DNA from: HK1 sp965204915
GTDB lineage: Bacteria > Pseudomonadota > Gammaproteobacteria > HK1
NCBI GenBank assembly: GCA_965204915.1
Contig: OZ242023.1
Span: 434,001 to 498,000, forward strand
Length of the DNA: 64,000 bases
Reading direction: 5' to 3'
Position numbers and translations under genes: made by a program. Positions 30,840-42,405 of this stretch are shown here, piece after piece. Numbering within the stretch: the first letter of the stretch is position 1; each line of letters begins with the position of its first letter. Under the pieces are notes generated by a model. It made no database searches. It saw nothing but the letters and a program-made list of their open reading frames with translations, and had not been told where the DNA came from.

Positions 30840-31526
30840 ATGCCCAGCTTCGCAATCGTGCCGCCGCCGGTCGCCACCCTTTCCATCGCCGGCTCGGACG
30901 CCGTGTTCCCGGTTCGGCGGGTGTATTGCATCGGGCGCAACTACGCCGCGCATACCGTCGAGATGGGGGGCGATCCGAATCGCGAGGCGCCTTTCTTCTT
31001 CCAGAAGAATCCCGACAATCTCGATACTTCGGGCGAGTTTCCCTACCCGGCCCGTTCCACCGACGTGCATCACGAGATCGAGCTGGCGGTCATGCTGAAG
31101 TCCGGAGGCGTGAACATTCCGGTCGACCGCGCGCTCGACCATGTGTACGGCTATGCGCTGGCGCTGGACATGACCCGCCGCGATCTGCAGGGCGAACAGA
31201 AGAAGCTCCGCCGGCCGTGGGAGATCGGCAAGGCGTTCGAGCGTTCGGCACCGGTCGGGCCCGTGCACCCGGCGTCGGCGATCGGGCATCCGTGCGATGG
31301 CAGGATCGCGCTGAAGGTCAACGGAGAGCTCCGCCAGGAAGGCGATCTCGACCACATGATCTGGAAGGTGCCGGAGATGATCTCGTACCTCTCGGACTAC
31401 TTCGAGCTCGCCGCCGGCGACGTCATCCTGTCGGGCACCCCCTCGGGCGTGGCTGCGGTCGAGAGAGGCGACCTGATGGAGCTCGAGGTCGAGGGCGTCG
31501 GCGCCATGACCGTCCGGGTCGTCTGA
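30840..31526 (+). CDS. Fumarylacetoacetate hydrolase family protein
   Basis: A 228-residue FAH-fold protein starting at the ATG 30840 with AAAGGAGG upstream. The metal ligands are in DVHHEIELAVML (two Glu) and GYALALDMTRRDLQ (Asp), and the opening IGRNYAAHTVEMGGDPNREA resembles fumarylpyruvate hydrolases. These cleave C-C bonds of dioxo acids, typically in aromatic degradation. No other degradation genes are adjacent, so the substrate is open. The following 258 bp before gshA hold nothing recognisable. Confidence 0.85.
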   Translation: MPSFAIVPPPVATLSIAGSDAVFPVRRVYCIGRNYAAHTVEMGGDPNREAPFFFQKNPDNLDTSGEFPYPARSTDVHHEIELAVMLKSGGVNIPVDRALDHVYGYALALDMTRRDLQGEQKKLRRPWEIGKAFERSAPVGPVHPASAIGHPCDGRIALKVNGELRQEGDLDHMIWKVPEMISYLSDYFELAAGDVILSGTPSGVAAVERGDLMELEVEGVGAMTVRVV

Positions 31527-31784
31527 GCGGAGCACCGCATATGCAGGCAGGTGCACGCGCGACCGGGAACGGGAAGTCATGAAGCATCCGAATCGCCGCG
31601 GATTCCCGAGGGCCGGCGCAGCCGCTGCCGTCACGCCGGCGGTGGGTTGCCCCGGTCACGTGGACGCCTTCAGACTGTGCGGAGGAAGCGTTCCAACGGC
31701 AAGTACTCGACCCGTCCACGAAGACGGGGCCACTCCAATCCGTCGTGGGGATCGCACGAAATCCGGCCTTCCGGCCCGATCTCC

Positions 31785-33392
31785 ATGCCACCAGCGGAGC
31801 TCCTCCCCTTGTCCAGCATCGTGAAGCGGCGCCTGCGCGACCTCGTCCGGACGCTCGGTCCGGCCCCGTTCACCGGGCGGCGGGTCGGCATCGAGAAGGA
31901 GAGCCTGCGCGTCGACTACGCCGGCTACATCTCCCAGCAGCCTCATCCCGAGGCGCTCGGCTCCGCCCTCACCCACCCCACGATCACCACGGACTTCTCC
32001 GAGGCGCTCCTGGAATTCATCACCCCCGCGTACCACGGCGTACGCGAGGTGTCCCGCCACCTTCGCCACCTGCACCGGTTCACCTGTCCGCGGATCGGGG
32101 ACGAGGTCCTGTGGGCGACGAGCATGCCGTGCATGGTCACCGGCGATCACTCCATTCCCATCGCACGTTACGGCAGCTCGAACGTAGGCACCATGAAGCA
32201 CGTCTACCGGCGAGGGCTCGGCCACCGCTACGGGCGGGTGATGCAGACCATCTCGGGTGTCCACTTCAACTTCTCCCTGCCGCGGCCGTTCTGGGCCGCG
32301 TATCGGGCGTTGGAGGACCGGAGCGCGGAGCGCATCGGTGCATTCTCCTCCGATCGGTACTTCGCACTGGTACGCAACTTCCACCGTCACGGATGGATCG
32401 TTCCGCTGCTGTTCGGCGCATCGCCGGCGATCTGCCGTTCGTTTCTCGGCAACGCACCCCATGCGTTCTCCGGGATGGGACGCGGCACCCTCTACGAGCC
32501 CTTCGCGACCTCGTTGCGCATGAGCGACATCGGCTACAAGAACAAGTCGCAGCAGCGGCTCGGGATCTCCTACGGCTCCCCCGCCGACTACGTTCGTACC
32601 CTGCACGCGGCCACCGAGACCGCGCACCCGCCCTACGAGGAGATCGGGATCGTCGTCGACGGAGGGTATCGCCAGCTCAACACCAACCTGCTCCAGATCG
32701 AGAACGAGTTCTACAGCTTCGTCCGTCCGAAGCAGGTCGCTCGCTCGGGAGAGAAGCCGACCGTCGCGCTGCAGCGCCGCGGCGTGCGCTACGTGGAGAT
32801 CCGGGCGCTCGACGTCGACCCCTTCTCCCCGGTGGGGATCGAGGAAGACACGATGCGGTTCATGGAGGCGTTCCTCATCCACTGCGTGCTCGATGCGAGT
32901 CCCTCCATCTCGCGAGGGGAGCAGGACGAGATCGAGGAGAACCAGCGCCTCGTCGCGGTCCGCGGGCGCGACCCGGCGCTCCGGCTCCGGCGTGCCGGAT
33001 CGGAGGTCGCGATCCTCGACTGGGCCCGCGAGATCGTCGATGCGGTGGCGGAGATCGCGGAGACGCTCGACGCCACGACCCGCACCCGGCGCTACGCCGC
33101 CACGGTGGAGTCCCGCCGCGCGGCCCTCGACGATCCGCGGCGGCTGCCGTCGGCCCTGATCCTCGACGAGCTGCACGCGCGCTCCGAGGCGTTCTTCGAG
33201 TTCGCCATGCGCAAGTCCCGGGAGCACCGCACGAGTCTGCTCGCGACTCCGCTGCCCGCCGGCCGAGAGGCGGAGTTCGAAGCGCAAGCCGCCGCGTCGC
33301 TGCGCGCCCAGTGCGAGATCGAGGCCGCGGACCGCCTCTCGTTCGCCGAGTACCTCCAGCGTTACTTCGCCCAGCGTCCCCGGAGTGCCTGA
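31785..33392 (+). CDS. gshA: Glutamate-cysteine ligase (gamma-proteobacterial type)
   Basis: GshA makes gamma-glutamylcysteine, the first step of glutathione synthesis. The 535-residue protein matches the E. coli GshA family: GIEKESLRVDYAGYIS, then HPEALGSALTHPTITTDFSE and ALLEFITPAY near the start, SGVHFNFSLP in the middle, and DVDPFSPVGIEEDTMRFMEAF later. The frame is open further upstream but the ATG at 31785 best fits the family start. No gshB is next to it. Confidence 0.93.
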   Translation: MPPAELLPLSSIVKRRLRDLVRTLGPAPFTGRRVGIEKESLRVDYAGYISQQPHPEALGSALTHPTITTDFSEALLEFITPAYHGVREVSRHLRHLHRFTCPRIGDEVLWATSMPCMVTGDHSIPIARYGSSNVGTMKHVYRRGLGHRYGRVMQTISGVHFNFSLPRPFWAAYRALEDRSAERIGAFSSDRYFALVRNFHRHGWIVPLLFGASPAICRSFLGNAPHAFSGMGRGTLYEPFATSLRMSDIGYKNKSQQRLGISYGSPADYVRTLHAATETAHPPYEEIGIVVDGGYRQLNTNLLQIENEFYSFVRPKQVARSGEKPTVALQRRGVRYVEIRALDVDPFSPVGIEEDTMRFMEAFLIHCVLDASPSISRGEQDEIEENQRLVAVRGRDPALRLRRAGSEVAILDWAREIVDAVAEIAETLDATTRTRRYAATVESRRAALDDPRRLPSALILDELHARSEAFFEFAMRKSREHRTSLLATPLPAGREAEFEAQAAASLRAQCEIEAADRLSFAEYLQRYFAQRPRSA

Positions 33393-33577
33393 CCAGCCGG
33401 CCGTGACCACCTCCGGCAGGTTCACGCCGCCGCTCGGCTCCGGAACCGCAAACCGCACTCGGCAGGGTCGAGACGCAGACCGGGAGGCGCCGCGGTCATG
33501 CGCACCGTGCCGGCCGTCGCTCCGCAGGCCGGGAACGGTGGGCACCGCAAGCTGTCTCCCCGACCCCTTCGTCCTGC

Positions 33578-33730
33578 CTCGAGTTTCGGGATTCGCTGAC
33601 CGAAATGGATTCCCGCTTTCGCGGGAATGACGTCATTTCAGCGAGACGCGTTGCTTTCAGGCTGGCCGTCATTCCCGCGAAAGCGGGAATCCATCGCCTG
33701 ATTCAGGCATTTTGAATCCCGAAACTCGAG
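33578..33730. mobile_element. MITE-like palindromic element, copy 3 (core inverted relative to arms)
   Basis: A 153-bp element with perfect outer repeats CTCGAGTTTCGGGATTC and GAATCCCGAAACTCGAG and the same 26-bp inner inverted repeats as copy 2. Its left and right arms are swapped (reverse-complemented) relative to copies 1 and 2 while the inner core keeps the same orientation. Flanks GTCCTGC and GTCCTTC match at 6 of 7 positions and may be a target duplication. It lies between gshA and the DapA-like gene; the rest of the 33393-33577 gap shows nothing. Confidence 0.8.
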
Positions 33731-33787
33731 GTCCTTCGTCCGGTGTATCCTCGCCGCCCTTGACCGAAGCCCCGCCAAGGACCTCTC

Positions 33788-34747
33788 ATGCACGCCGAGA
33801 CACTCCCGGCCCCTGTCCACCCCTTCGATACACTGGCCGCGCACGGCGTCTGGTCGCCGGCCCTCGTTCCGCTACGCCCGGATCTCGGCATCGATTCCGG
33901 GCGGTTCGCCGCCCACGCACGCTGGCTGCTCGCGCAGGGCTGCCACGGCCTCGCGATGTTCGGCACCACCAGCGAGGCGAACTCGTTCTCGGTGGCCGAA
34001 CGCAAGGCCCTCGTCGAGGAAGCGCTCGGCGCCGGCATCCCGCCCGAGCGGCTCATGATCGGCACCGGTTGCTGCGCCTTCACCGACAGCGTGGAACTCA
34101 CCCGGCACGCGGTCGACGCCGGCTGCCGCCGCGTACTGATGCTGCCGCCGTTCTACTACAAGGGAATGAGCGACGAAGGGCTCTTCCGCGCCTTCGCCGA
34201 GGTCATCGAGCGGGTCGGGGAGCCTGCTCTCCGGGTGTTCCTCTACCACTTCCCGAGGCTCTCCGGGGTACCCGTCACCGAGGGGCTGATCGCCCTGCTC
34301 GCCGATGCATTCCCGGAGACCGTCGCCGGCGTGAAGGACAGCTCCGGCGACTGGTCGAACACGCGGATGATGCTCGACCGCTTCCCCTCTCTGGCGATCT
34401 TTCCGGGCTCGGAGGTCTTCCTCCTCGACGGGCTCCGCGCCGGCGCCGCCGGCTGCATCACCGCCACCTCCAACGTCAACCCGGCCGGCGCGCGGGCCGT
34501 CTTCGACGCCTGGGAGAGCGGGCACGGCGATCCCGACGCGCGGCAGGCGGCGGCCACCGAGGTCCGCCGCGTCATCGATCGGCACCCGGGGATCCCGGCC
34601 CAGAAGTACCTGCTTGCCCACCACCGGAACGACCCCGCGTGGCGGGCCGTCCGACCCCCGATGGTCGCGCTGGCCGACGGCGACGGCCGTGTCCTCCTCG
34701 ACGGCCTCGCCGAGACGGAATTCGACGGCGCCCGCCTCGGCGCCTGA
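33788..34747 (+). CDS. DapA-family class I aldolase (dihydrodipicolinate synthase-like)
   Basis: A 319-residue TIM-barrel protein. The pyruvate-carboxylate motif is FGTTSEANSFS (replacing the GTTGE of true DapA), the catalytic Tyr is in VFLYHFPRLSG and the Schiff-base Lys is in VAGVKDSSGDW. These fit the N-acetylneuraminate lyase/DHDPS superfamily. The altered TTSEAN motif and the lack of lysine genes nearby make a true DapA role doubtful; a 2-keto-acid aldolase or dehydratase with another substrate is as likely. Confidence 0.85.
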   Translation: MHAETLPAPVHPFDTLAAHGVWSPALVPLRPDLGIDSGRFAAHARWLLAQGCHGLAMFGTTSEANSFSVAERKALVEEALGAGIPPERLMIGTGCCAFTDSVELTRHAVDAGCRRVLMLPPFYYKGMSDEGLFRAFAEVIERVGEPALRVFLYHFPRLSGVPVTEGLIALLADAFPETVAGVKDSSGDWSNTRMMLDRFPSLAIFPGSEVFLLDGLRAGAAGCITATSNVNPAGARAVFDAWESGHGDPDARQAAATEVRRVIDRHPGIPAQKYLLAHHRNDPAWRAVRPPMVALADGDGRVLLDGLAETEFDGARLGA

Positions 34748-34880
34748 TCAGCGCCTGGAGGGAAGGAACGACAGGATGTCGTCAGTCCCCACGCCGATCA
34801 GCACGAAGAGCGCTCCGCAGTTCACGAGGACCGTCACCAGGAACGCCAGGAGAAAGGGGGTCTTGCCGGATTTGTGACGC

Positions 34881-34882
<2 letters not shown>
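34748..34882 (-). other. Open frame of a possible small membrane peptide after thiC
   Basis: In a frame shifted from thiC, the segment after the thiC stop reads KSGKTPFLLAFLVTVLVNC and then a second hydrophobic stretch ending in SFLPSRR and TGA at 34748. It looks membrane-protein-like with high GC at third positions, but there is no ATG, GTG or TTG start before the middle of the hydrophobic stretch. It may be the tail of a disrupted gene or a small gene with an unusual start. Confidence 0.25.
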
Positions 34883-36761
<1,879 letters not shown>

Positions 36762-37046
36762 GACGGACACCTCGTTCGGATTGGCGCGGACGCGCTTCGG
36801 GACCGGCGGTGCGAACCGCCGCAACGGCGGGGACGAACGCCGGCCGCGGCGGCAGGGTGAAGCTATCCAATCGACCACGGGTTTTCAAGAAACGGCGTCG
36901 TGGAACAGCAGTGTCCACCAAGGGATGAACATGGGAAACACCCGTTGGCCATATCGTCTTCGTTCGCAAACCCTTTACCTCGCTTTTCACTTTCTTTGCC
37001 GATGACATGGATCGTCGTCAGCCGGCGGGAACACCCGGTCGTGGCG

Positions 37047-38639
37047 TCAACGCATGGATCCGAGGTATCGGCGGGGTTCGTGTGCGAGCCACGGAGCACG
37101 TTCGGCGCTCTGCATGAGCAGCATTGTCACGATCGTCTCCGGCACTTCGCCGACTTCAGCCGCCAACACCGCCCCCTTGAGCAATCTTGCGGCCTCGAAG
37201 GTCCGCACACTGCTCGTGGCAGCGGCGCCGGCGACCGCGAAGACGCACGCGACGAGCGCGAACCGTGTGGCGGCGCGGGGCCGTGCCGGCGCCGGGGCGC
37301 CCGGTTGCTCGCAGCTCGTGAGGCACGCCAGCACCACCATGAGCTGCAGGGACGCCCCTGCGTCGGCGATGCCGGTGAGCGCCGTGGCGCAGTGTCCGGC
37401 GAGGACGGCTCCGCCCAGCGTGCCTGCCCCGGCCGATGCGGCATCGCCGTCTCCCGCACTGCGGCCGGCGGCCCGGAATGCGAAGACCAGCAGGACCAGC
37501 CCCGCGGCCAGCCCCGCCACCCCTTCCGTGGCCATGACTTCGACCACCACGTTGTGCGCGTCGTCGAAGCCGCCCGCACGGCCGTCGTCCCGTGCCCCGA
37601 ATCGTCCCCATGCGTGCCTGAAGTTTTCAGGTCCCCATCCCGTCCACGGACGTTCAAGCCACGCGCGGGCGCCGGCCGTCCATGCAGCCTCCCTGTATCT
37701 CAGCGAAAGCAGGGCATCCGGGCCGGTGAGCCGCTCCACGGCCGCGTTCGAGGCCAGGAACTCCGGCAGTGTCTCCGTGCGCGAGGCGACGACCACCGCC
37801 GCACTTCCGGCGAGCACGGCCGAGACGGCACCGGCGCCGGTCCACAGGACGATCCGGCGAGTGGCCGGCGTGCTCCGTCCCAGGCTCAGCCAGACCAGGG
37901 CCGCGAGGCCGGCCCCGACGCCGAGCAAGGGTCCCCGGCTCCCGGTGAGCGTCAGCGCCCAGAGGCAGACGACGGCCGCGGCCGACCAGAGCGCGACCGT
38001 CAGCCCCTTTCTCCAGCGCGCCCCGGATCGGCCCCGGAGCGCGTACAGGGCCAGGCCCGCGCTCACGACGACCGTCCCTTGCAGGTAGTTCGCCAGATGC
38101 AGCGGGTTGCCGAAAGGCACGGCGATTCGGGGAAGGGTTTGCCCCCCTGTCGCGGTGGCTTGGCTCTGTGCGATGGCCGTCCATGCGCACAGCAGCCCCG
38201 TCGCCGCGAGGAGTGCGAAGATGATCCGCCAGGCGTGAGGCCGCTGCACCATCGCCGCCAGGACGAGGGCGGCGGCCGCCCAGTGCGCCCGATCCACCAC
38301 CCCGCCCATCCGCTCGTAGCTCGACCACAGGCTTCGCAGCGGATCCGTGCCTGCCGCGCTCGTCAGCAACCCCGTGCCGACCCAGGCTCCGATCGCCAGG
38401 GTCATCGGCGTGGCGCGGAGCCGGTACCGGGGATCGCACGCTGCCAGGAGGGCCCAGGCCGCCACCAGGACGGCGATGACGAAGCGGGCATGGACCGCCC
38501 GCCCCACGACATAGGGGAAGATCGTGCCTTCGCTGATGATGAAGGGCGTGAGGAGGAGGAGCGCGAACCCGGACCAGACGAGCCCGGCGAGTAGCCCGAT
38601 GCCGCAGCGGACGCCGCGGCATCGGACGATTGCCTTCAT
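37047..38639 (-). CDS. O-antigen ligase/polymerase-like membrane protein
   Basis: A 530-residue protein with about 12 hydrophobic helices. The Wzy_C region is recognisable from LTLTGSRGPLLGVGAG near residue 230 and from ERPWTGWGPENFRHAW followed by DDAHNVVVEVMATEGVAG near residue 350, which is the usual large periplasmic loop with the conserved H-N. Such proteins join or polymerise surface glycans on lipid carriers. No other polysaccharide genes are adjacent, only a secreted hypothetical protein 15 bases upstream. A role in protein glycosylation (PglL/PilO-type) is an alternative. Confidence 0.8.
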   Translation of the reverse strand: MKAIVRCRGVRCGIGLLAGLVWSGFALLLLTPFIISEGTIFPYVVGRAVHARFVIAVLVAAWALLAACDPRYRLRATPMTLAIGAWVGTGLLTSAAGTDPLRSLWSSYERMGGVVDRAHWAAAALVLAAMVQRPHAWRIIFALLAATGLLCAWTAIAQSQATATGGQTLPRIAVPFGNPLHLANYLQGTVVVSAGLALYALRGRSGARWRKGLTVALWSAAAVVCLWALTLTGSRGPLLGVGAGLAALVWLSLGRSTPATRRIVLWTGAGAVSAVLAGSAAVVVASRTETLPEFLASNAAVERLTGPDALLSLRYREAAWTAGARAWLERPWTGWGPENFRHAWGRFGARDDGRAGGFDDAHNVVVEVMATEGVAGLAAGLVLLVFAFRAAGRSAGDGDAASAGAGTLGGAVLAGHCATALTGIADAGASLQLMVVLACLTSCEQPGAPAPARPRAATRFALVACVFAVAGAAATSSVRTFEAARLLKGAVLAAEVGEVPETIVTMLLMQSAERAPWLAHEPRRYLGSMR

Positions 38640-38654
38640 CGTTTCCTTCCCGGA

Positions 38655-39341
38655 CTACTCGGAGTTCGTACCCGGCCAATCGGCGTCCGTCACCCCGTGC
38701 TCTTCGGGCCGTACCCCTGTACTGAGCAGGTGCCAGGCCGCGTCGGAGCCGCGCATGTAGGCGCCTGCCGCGAAAGGCGCGGGACTCTGGAGCCTGAGCT
38801 GCCATCGTCCTTCCCCGTCGCCGAGCCTCCCGCTCACGATCTTGTGATGGTCCCCGGACTCCAGCACCTGCGACGACACGACGACGGATCCGGAGTTGGC
38901 CAGTTCGATCGTCACGTCCTCCTCTCCTTTCGTGCCCTCTCCGTCGAACCCTCTCACGATGACGGCCGTGCTGCTGGTGGCCGCGAGGTTGACGAGGTGC
39001 AACGCTCCGACCGGGGCATGATCGGCCGGAAGCATCCATGGGACGATCAGCCGGAACGGGCCGCGTACCGGTTGCGCGGCCCGGGCGGGCGCTTCTCCGC
39101 CCTCCCCGCTCGGCCTCTCCGTACACAGCCTGCTTGCCCGCACGTCGGCCAGGATGTCCTGCACCTGCTCCACGTACCCTGCGGCGCTTCCCGTCACCCT
39201 GCCGAGCACCCGCCCCAGCAGCATGTCGGCCTCCCTCGTACTCTCGCAGAGCGCACGATCGTCCTGTGCCTCGGCCGCCGCCCATGGCATGGCGGCCATG
39301 GCCGCCACCACGATCGCGCACTTCATTCGGCGCTTCATCAT
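38655..39341 (-). CDS. Secreted hypothetical protein
   Basis: A 228-residue protein from the ATG at 39341 (MMKRRMK). A signal peptide is clear (CAIVVAAMAAMPWAAAEAQ). The middle and end are predicted beta-rich (LHLVNLAATSSTAVIVRGFD, QVLESGDHHKIVSGRLGDG) with two Cys in the mature N-terminal helix region that could form a disulfide. No family recognised; the beta part resembles surface-exposed lectin-like or adhesin modules only in general pattern. It is encoded immediately upstream of the O-antigen-ligase-like gene, so it may be its partner or substrate. Confidence 0.6.
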   Translation of the reverse strand: MMKRRMKCAIVVAAMAAMPWAAAEAQDDRALCESTREADMLLGRVLGRVTGSAAGYVEQVQDILADVRASRLCTERPSGEGGEAPARAAQPVRGPFRLIVPWMLPADHAPVGALHLVNLAATSSTAVIVRGFDGEGTKGEEDVTIELANSGSVVVSSQVLESGDHHKIVSGRLGDGEGRWQLRLQSPAPFAAGAYMRGSDAAWHLLSTGVRPEEHGVTDADWPGTNSE

Positions 39342-39919
39342 CACTCCCTCCTCGCCAGCCCGAATTTCCCACCGGAAGTCGAACAAGGCCGTGGCCTGTA
39401 CGGCAAGTGTCGAACGCCGGGAACGTCCGGCCGAAGGATGTTAACGCGGCGCCGTGCCGGCGTGCCACTACCACGACGGCGCCACGGGAATCCCCGCCAA
39501 CGCGATCCATCGCTGCGTATGGCGGGCCGGACCCGTGACCACCGGAGGTCATGCAACCGAGCGGCAGGCGCCCCCTCGCGGCGTCGCGCGACGTCTCTCA
39601 ACGGCTACCTGTCCCCTGAAGCTCCCCCGATGGAATCATTCGGGGGCAGGCTCTCCCCGTCGCACACTCCGGCCCCGGCGAGGGCCGCCTGACCCAAGCA
39701 AATCACCCTCCGGGAAACCCGGGGCGGTTCACCGGACGTCAACGTCGGGAAAACGCTCTTCGTTGGTGCCTTCGTTCATGAGACTCGGAGCAACGGTCTC
39801 CGTAGCCGGAGATGGTTGGATTCTGCCGCCCACCCCGGAAAGGTCCGGCTCTCCGTCTCCTCCCGATACCCCCGCGGTATGTGAATCGTTGCGCCCCACG
39901 ACCGCGTGGAGAACGTCTC
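39342..39919. other. Intergenic stretch between the secreted protein gene and the ABC ATPase gene
   Basis: This 578-bp gap should contain the promoter of the secreted protein/O-antigen ligase pair and the end of the ABC transcript. One small minus-strand frame (39729-39923, 64 residues) starts with an ATG overlapping the ABC stop codon, which is suggestive, but its hydrophilic sequence has no recognisable feature. No permease gene is found here, although one would be expected after the ATPase. Confidence 0.4.
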
Positions 39920-41509
39920 TCATGCCGCTGTCCCCTCCCCCGCCGCGGCCCCGGCCTCGTGCGCCCCGGCCATCAGCAGGCCGATGCGCTCGCGGTCGAT
40001 GGCGTGCGCCGGGTACGCCTCGGACAGCTCGCCGCGCGAGATCACCGCGATGCGGTCCGCGATCTCGAAGATCTCGTCCAGATCCTGACTCACCACCAGC
40101 ACCGCCGCGCCGGCCCGCGCCATGTCCACCAGCGCCTGGCGGATGAGGGCGGCGGCGCCCGCGTCCACCCCCCAGGTCGGCTGGTTGACCACCACCACCC
40201 GCGGGTCGCGGTCGAACTCGCGCCCGACCACGAACTTCTGGAGATTGCCGCCGGAGAGCGCCCTGGCCTCCGGGTTCTCGTGGCTGGTGCGCACGTCGAA
40301 GCGGGTGTTGACGCGATGGGCGACCGCACGGGTCCCGGGCCGGTGGACGAACCCCGCGCGCACCATCCCGCGGTCGCAGGCGTGCTGGGTGAGGAGCACG
40401 TTCTCCGAGAGCACGAAGCCGGGGACCGCGCTGTGCCCGAGCCGCTCCTCCGGCACGAAGGCGGCGCCGAGCCGGCGGCGCGCGGTGACCCCCCGCGTCC
40501 CGCAGGGAACGCCGGCCACGTCCACGGCCTCCGGCCCCGGTGCGAGCCGTTCTCCGGAGAGCGCCTCGAAGAGCTCCGACTGTCCGTTCCCGGCCACCCC
40601 CGCGACCGCCACCACCTCGCCGGACCGGACCTCGATCGAGACGTCGCGCAGCGGCACGCCGAAGGGACCCTCGGCCGGGAGGCTCAGGCCGGAGACGGCG
40701 AGCATCACCGGCCCTTCTTCGCCCACAGGCCCTCCGGCGCTCACCGTGTGCACGTGCGCGCCGACCATCCGCCGGGCCAGCGAGGCGGCGGTCTCGGCTT
40801 GCGGATCGACGTTCGCCACCACCTTGCCGCGGCGCAGGATCGTCGCGTCGTGGCAGAGCTGCTGCACCTCCGCCAGCCGGTGCGAGATGTAGAGCACCGC
40901 GCAGCCGTCTTCCGCCAGCCGGCGCAGCGTGACGAAGAGCTGGTCCGCTTCCTGCGGGGTGAGCACCGCGGTCGGCTCGTCCATGATCAACAGGCGCGGC
41001 TCCTGCAGCAGGCAGCGCACGATCTCGATGCGCTGGCGCTCCCCCACGGAGAGATCCGCGACCAGGGCGGTGGGCTCCAGCGGCAGGCCGTACTCCGCCG
41101 AGACCTGCGCGATGCGCGCGCCCAGCCCTTGCAGATCGAAGGGGCCGGGGGGCAGCGCGAGCGCGATGTTCTCCGCGACGGAGAGCGCCTCGAACAGCGA
41201 GAAGTGCTGGAAGACCATGCCGATCCCGAGCCGCCGGGCGGCGGCCGGGCTCGCCACCGTCACCGGCTCGCCGCGCCAGCGCAACTGCCCCCCCGTGGGC
41301 TGGAGCGCGCCGTAGACGATCTTGACGAGGGTGGACTTGCCGGCCCCGTTCTCCCCGAGCAGCGCGTGGATCTCCCCCGGCCGCAGGCGCAGGGTCACGT
41401 GGTCGTTGGCGGTGAAGTCGCCGAAGCGCTTCACGATGTCGAGCGCTTCGAGGAGGTATTCACCGCTTGCGGGCGGCGGCCCGTCCATCGCGGATGGCGG
41501 ATTGCTCAT
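39920..41509 (-). CDS. ABC transporter ATP-binding protein, nucleoside/simple-sugar type
   Basis: A 529-residue protein with two ABC domains. The first has Walker A LLGENGAGKST, signature LSVGERQRIEIVRCLL and Walker B LLIMDEPTAVLTP. The second has a degenerate Walker A (AGVAGNGQSEL), signature ALSGGNLQKFVVGRE and Walker B VVVNQPTWGVD, as is usual in the RbsA/NupA/YufO group. In purine-catabolism contexts this subgroup imports nucleosides or nucleobases, which fits the nearby xdh and ure genes. Substrate-binding protein and permeases are not in the window. Confidence 0.88.
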   Translation of the reverse strand: MSNPPSAMDGPPPASGEYLLEALDIVKRFGDFTANDHVTLRLRPGEIHALLGENGAGKSTLVKIVYGALQPTGGQLRWRGEPVTVASPAAARRLGIGMVFQHFSLFEALSVAENIALALPPGPFDLQGLGARIAQVSAEYGLPLEPTALVADLSVGERQRIEIVRCLLQEPRLLIMDEPTAVLTPQEADQLFVTLRRLAEDGCAVLYISHRLAEVQQLCHDATILRRGKVVANVDPQAETAASLARRMVGAHVHTVSAGGPVGEEGPVMLAVSGLSLPAEGPFGVPLRDVSIEVRSGEVVAVAGVAGNGQSELFEALSGERLAPGPEAVDVAGVPCGTRGVTARRRLGAAFVPEERLGHSAVPGFVLSENVLLTQHACDRGMVRAGFVHRPGTRAVAHRVNTRFDVRTSHENPEARALSGGNLQKFVVGREFDRDPRVVVVNQPTWGVDAGAAALIRQALVDMARAGAAVLVVSQDLDEIFEIADRIAVISRGELSEAYPAHAIDRERIGLLMAGAHEAGAAAGEGTAA

Positions 41510-41736
41510 TGCGCCTCCCCGACCGTCGTGCCGAACCCCGGCGTCGGGTCCGCGCCAAGCCGGTGACGCGCTTGCCGTCGACAGAGCGGTACGGTCGGAA
41601 CCTTTTCGATCACCATGCGTGTCCTCGACTCAGGGGGGCGCGAAACCACGGACCGCGGCGCCCTCTCCGGCGTGTGAGGCCCGTGCGAACGGATTATCTC
41701 GGCAAGCACCGGGCGAATCCGCATCGGTTCGACCCT

Positions 41737-42405
41737 TCAAGCCCAAACGTCGTCTCTCGACTCCCAATACTCCCTTACCGTATCGAATCGATCCATCCTG
41801 TCCCTGATCTTGAGGATTTCTCTTGGGTAGAATTCGGACATCGTCCGGCATAGCTGCAACATCCATTTCTTCCTGGAGTATCCGTCGATCACCCGGATGT
41901 CGTTGGAATTCGAGATCTGGATCTGTCCCCAACCCAATGCGCCTATGGTGAGGCAATCCCAGTCCAGGAACTCGATCGGCGAGAATATGACTTCCGAGAC
42001 GATGGCCCTTGTGCCTTCGATCGAATATCTGATGATGATCAGGGAGAAGACGTTGACATCGGATTCGTAGAATCGAGCCAACCGTTCCACTGATGTGAGA
42101 TTGGGCATGTTGAATCTGGTGTCCTCCCGGTGCGTTTTGACGTCCACCACGGAATACATCCCTTCGGTGTCGGTGAATGCCAGATCGGCCATGGCGCGGC
42201 GTGCGAAATCTCTTGAATATTCGTCGCACCAGGGCCCAAGGAAGGTATCGAATTCTGCCGACACGAGTGATTCGAGCGCATCACCCACCGCTCTCGGACT
42301 GTTTACCGTTTGCAGCGACAGGAAATCCGGTGACGAATTGACATGATCCCTGATGGCAGAAGCCACCTTTCGGTAGTGGCCTTCATAGTAGAATTTCGAT
42401 TTCAC
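41737..42405 (-). CDS. Type II restriction endonuclease, HincII-like
   Basis: A 222-residue protein from a GTG at 42405 that overlaps the methyltransferase stop (GTGA). The catalytic region MADLAFTDTEGMYSVVDVKT gives the PD-(D/E)xK residues (Asp, then D-V-K), and the following NMPNLTSVERLARF aligns with the QAPNIISAYKLAQ stretch after LLDVKT in HincII. GDALESLVSAEFDTFL near residue 40 resembles its N-terminal helix. The recognition site cannot be read from sequence. The gene is distinctly AT-richer than its neighbours, suggesting transfer. Confidence 0.75.
   Translation of the reverse strand: MKSKFYYEGHYRKVASAIRDHVNSSPDFLSLQTVNSPRAVGDALESLVSAEFDTFLGPWCDEYSRDFARRAMADLAFTDTEGMYSVVDVKTHREDTRFNMPNLTSVERLARFYESDVNVFSLIIIRYSIEGTRAIVSEVIFSPIEFLDWDCLTIGALGWGQIQISNSNDIRVIDGYSRKKWMLQLCRTMSEFYPREILKIRDRMDRFDTVREYWESRDDVWA

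Noticed and set aside
36762..37046. TPP riboswitch upstream of thiC
   Set aside because: thiC often has one, but I could not find the conserved THI-box sequences in this region, so it is not listed.
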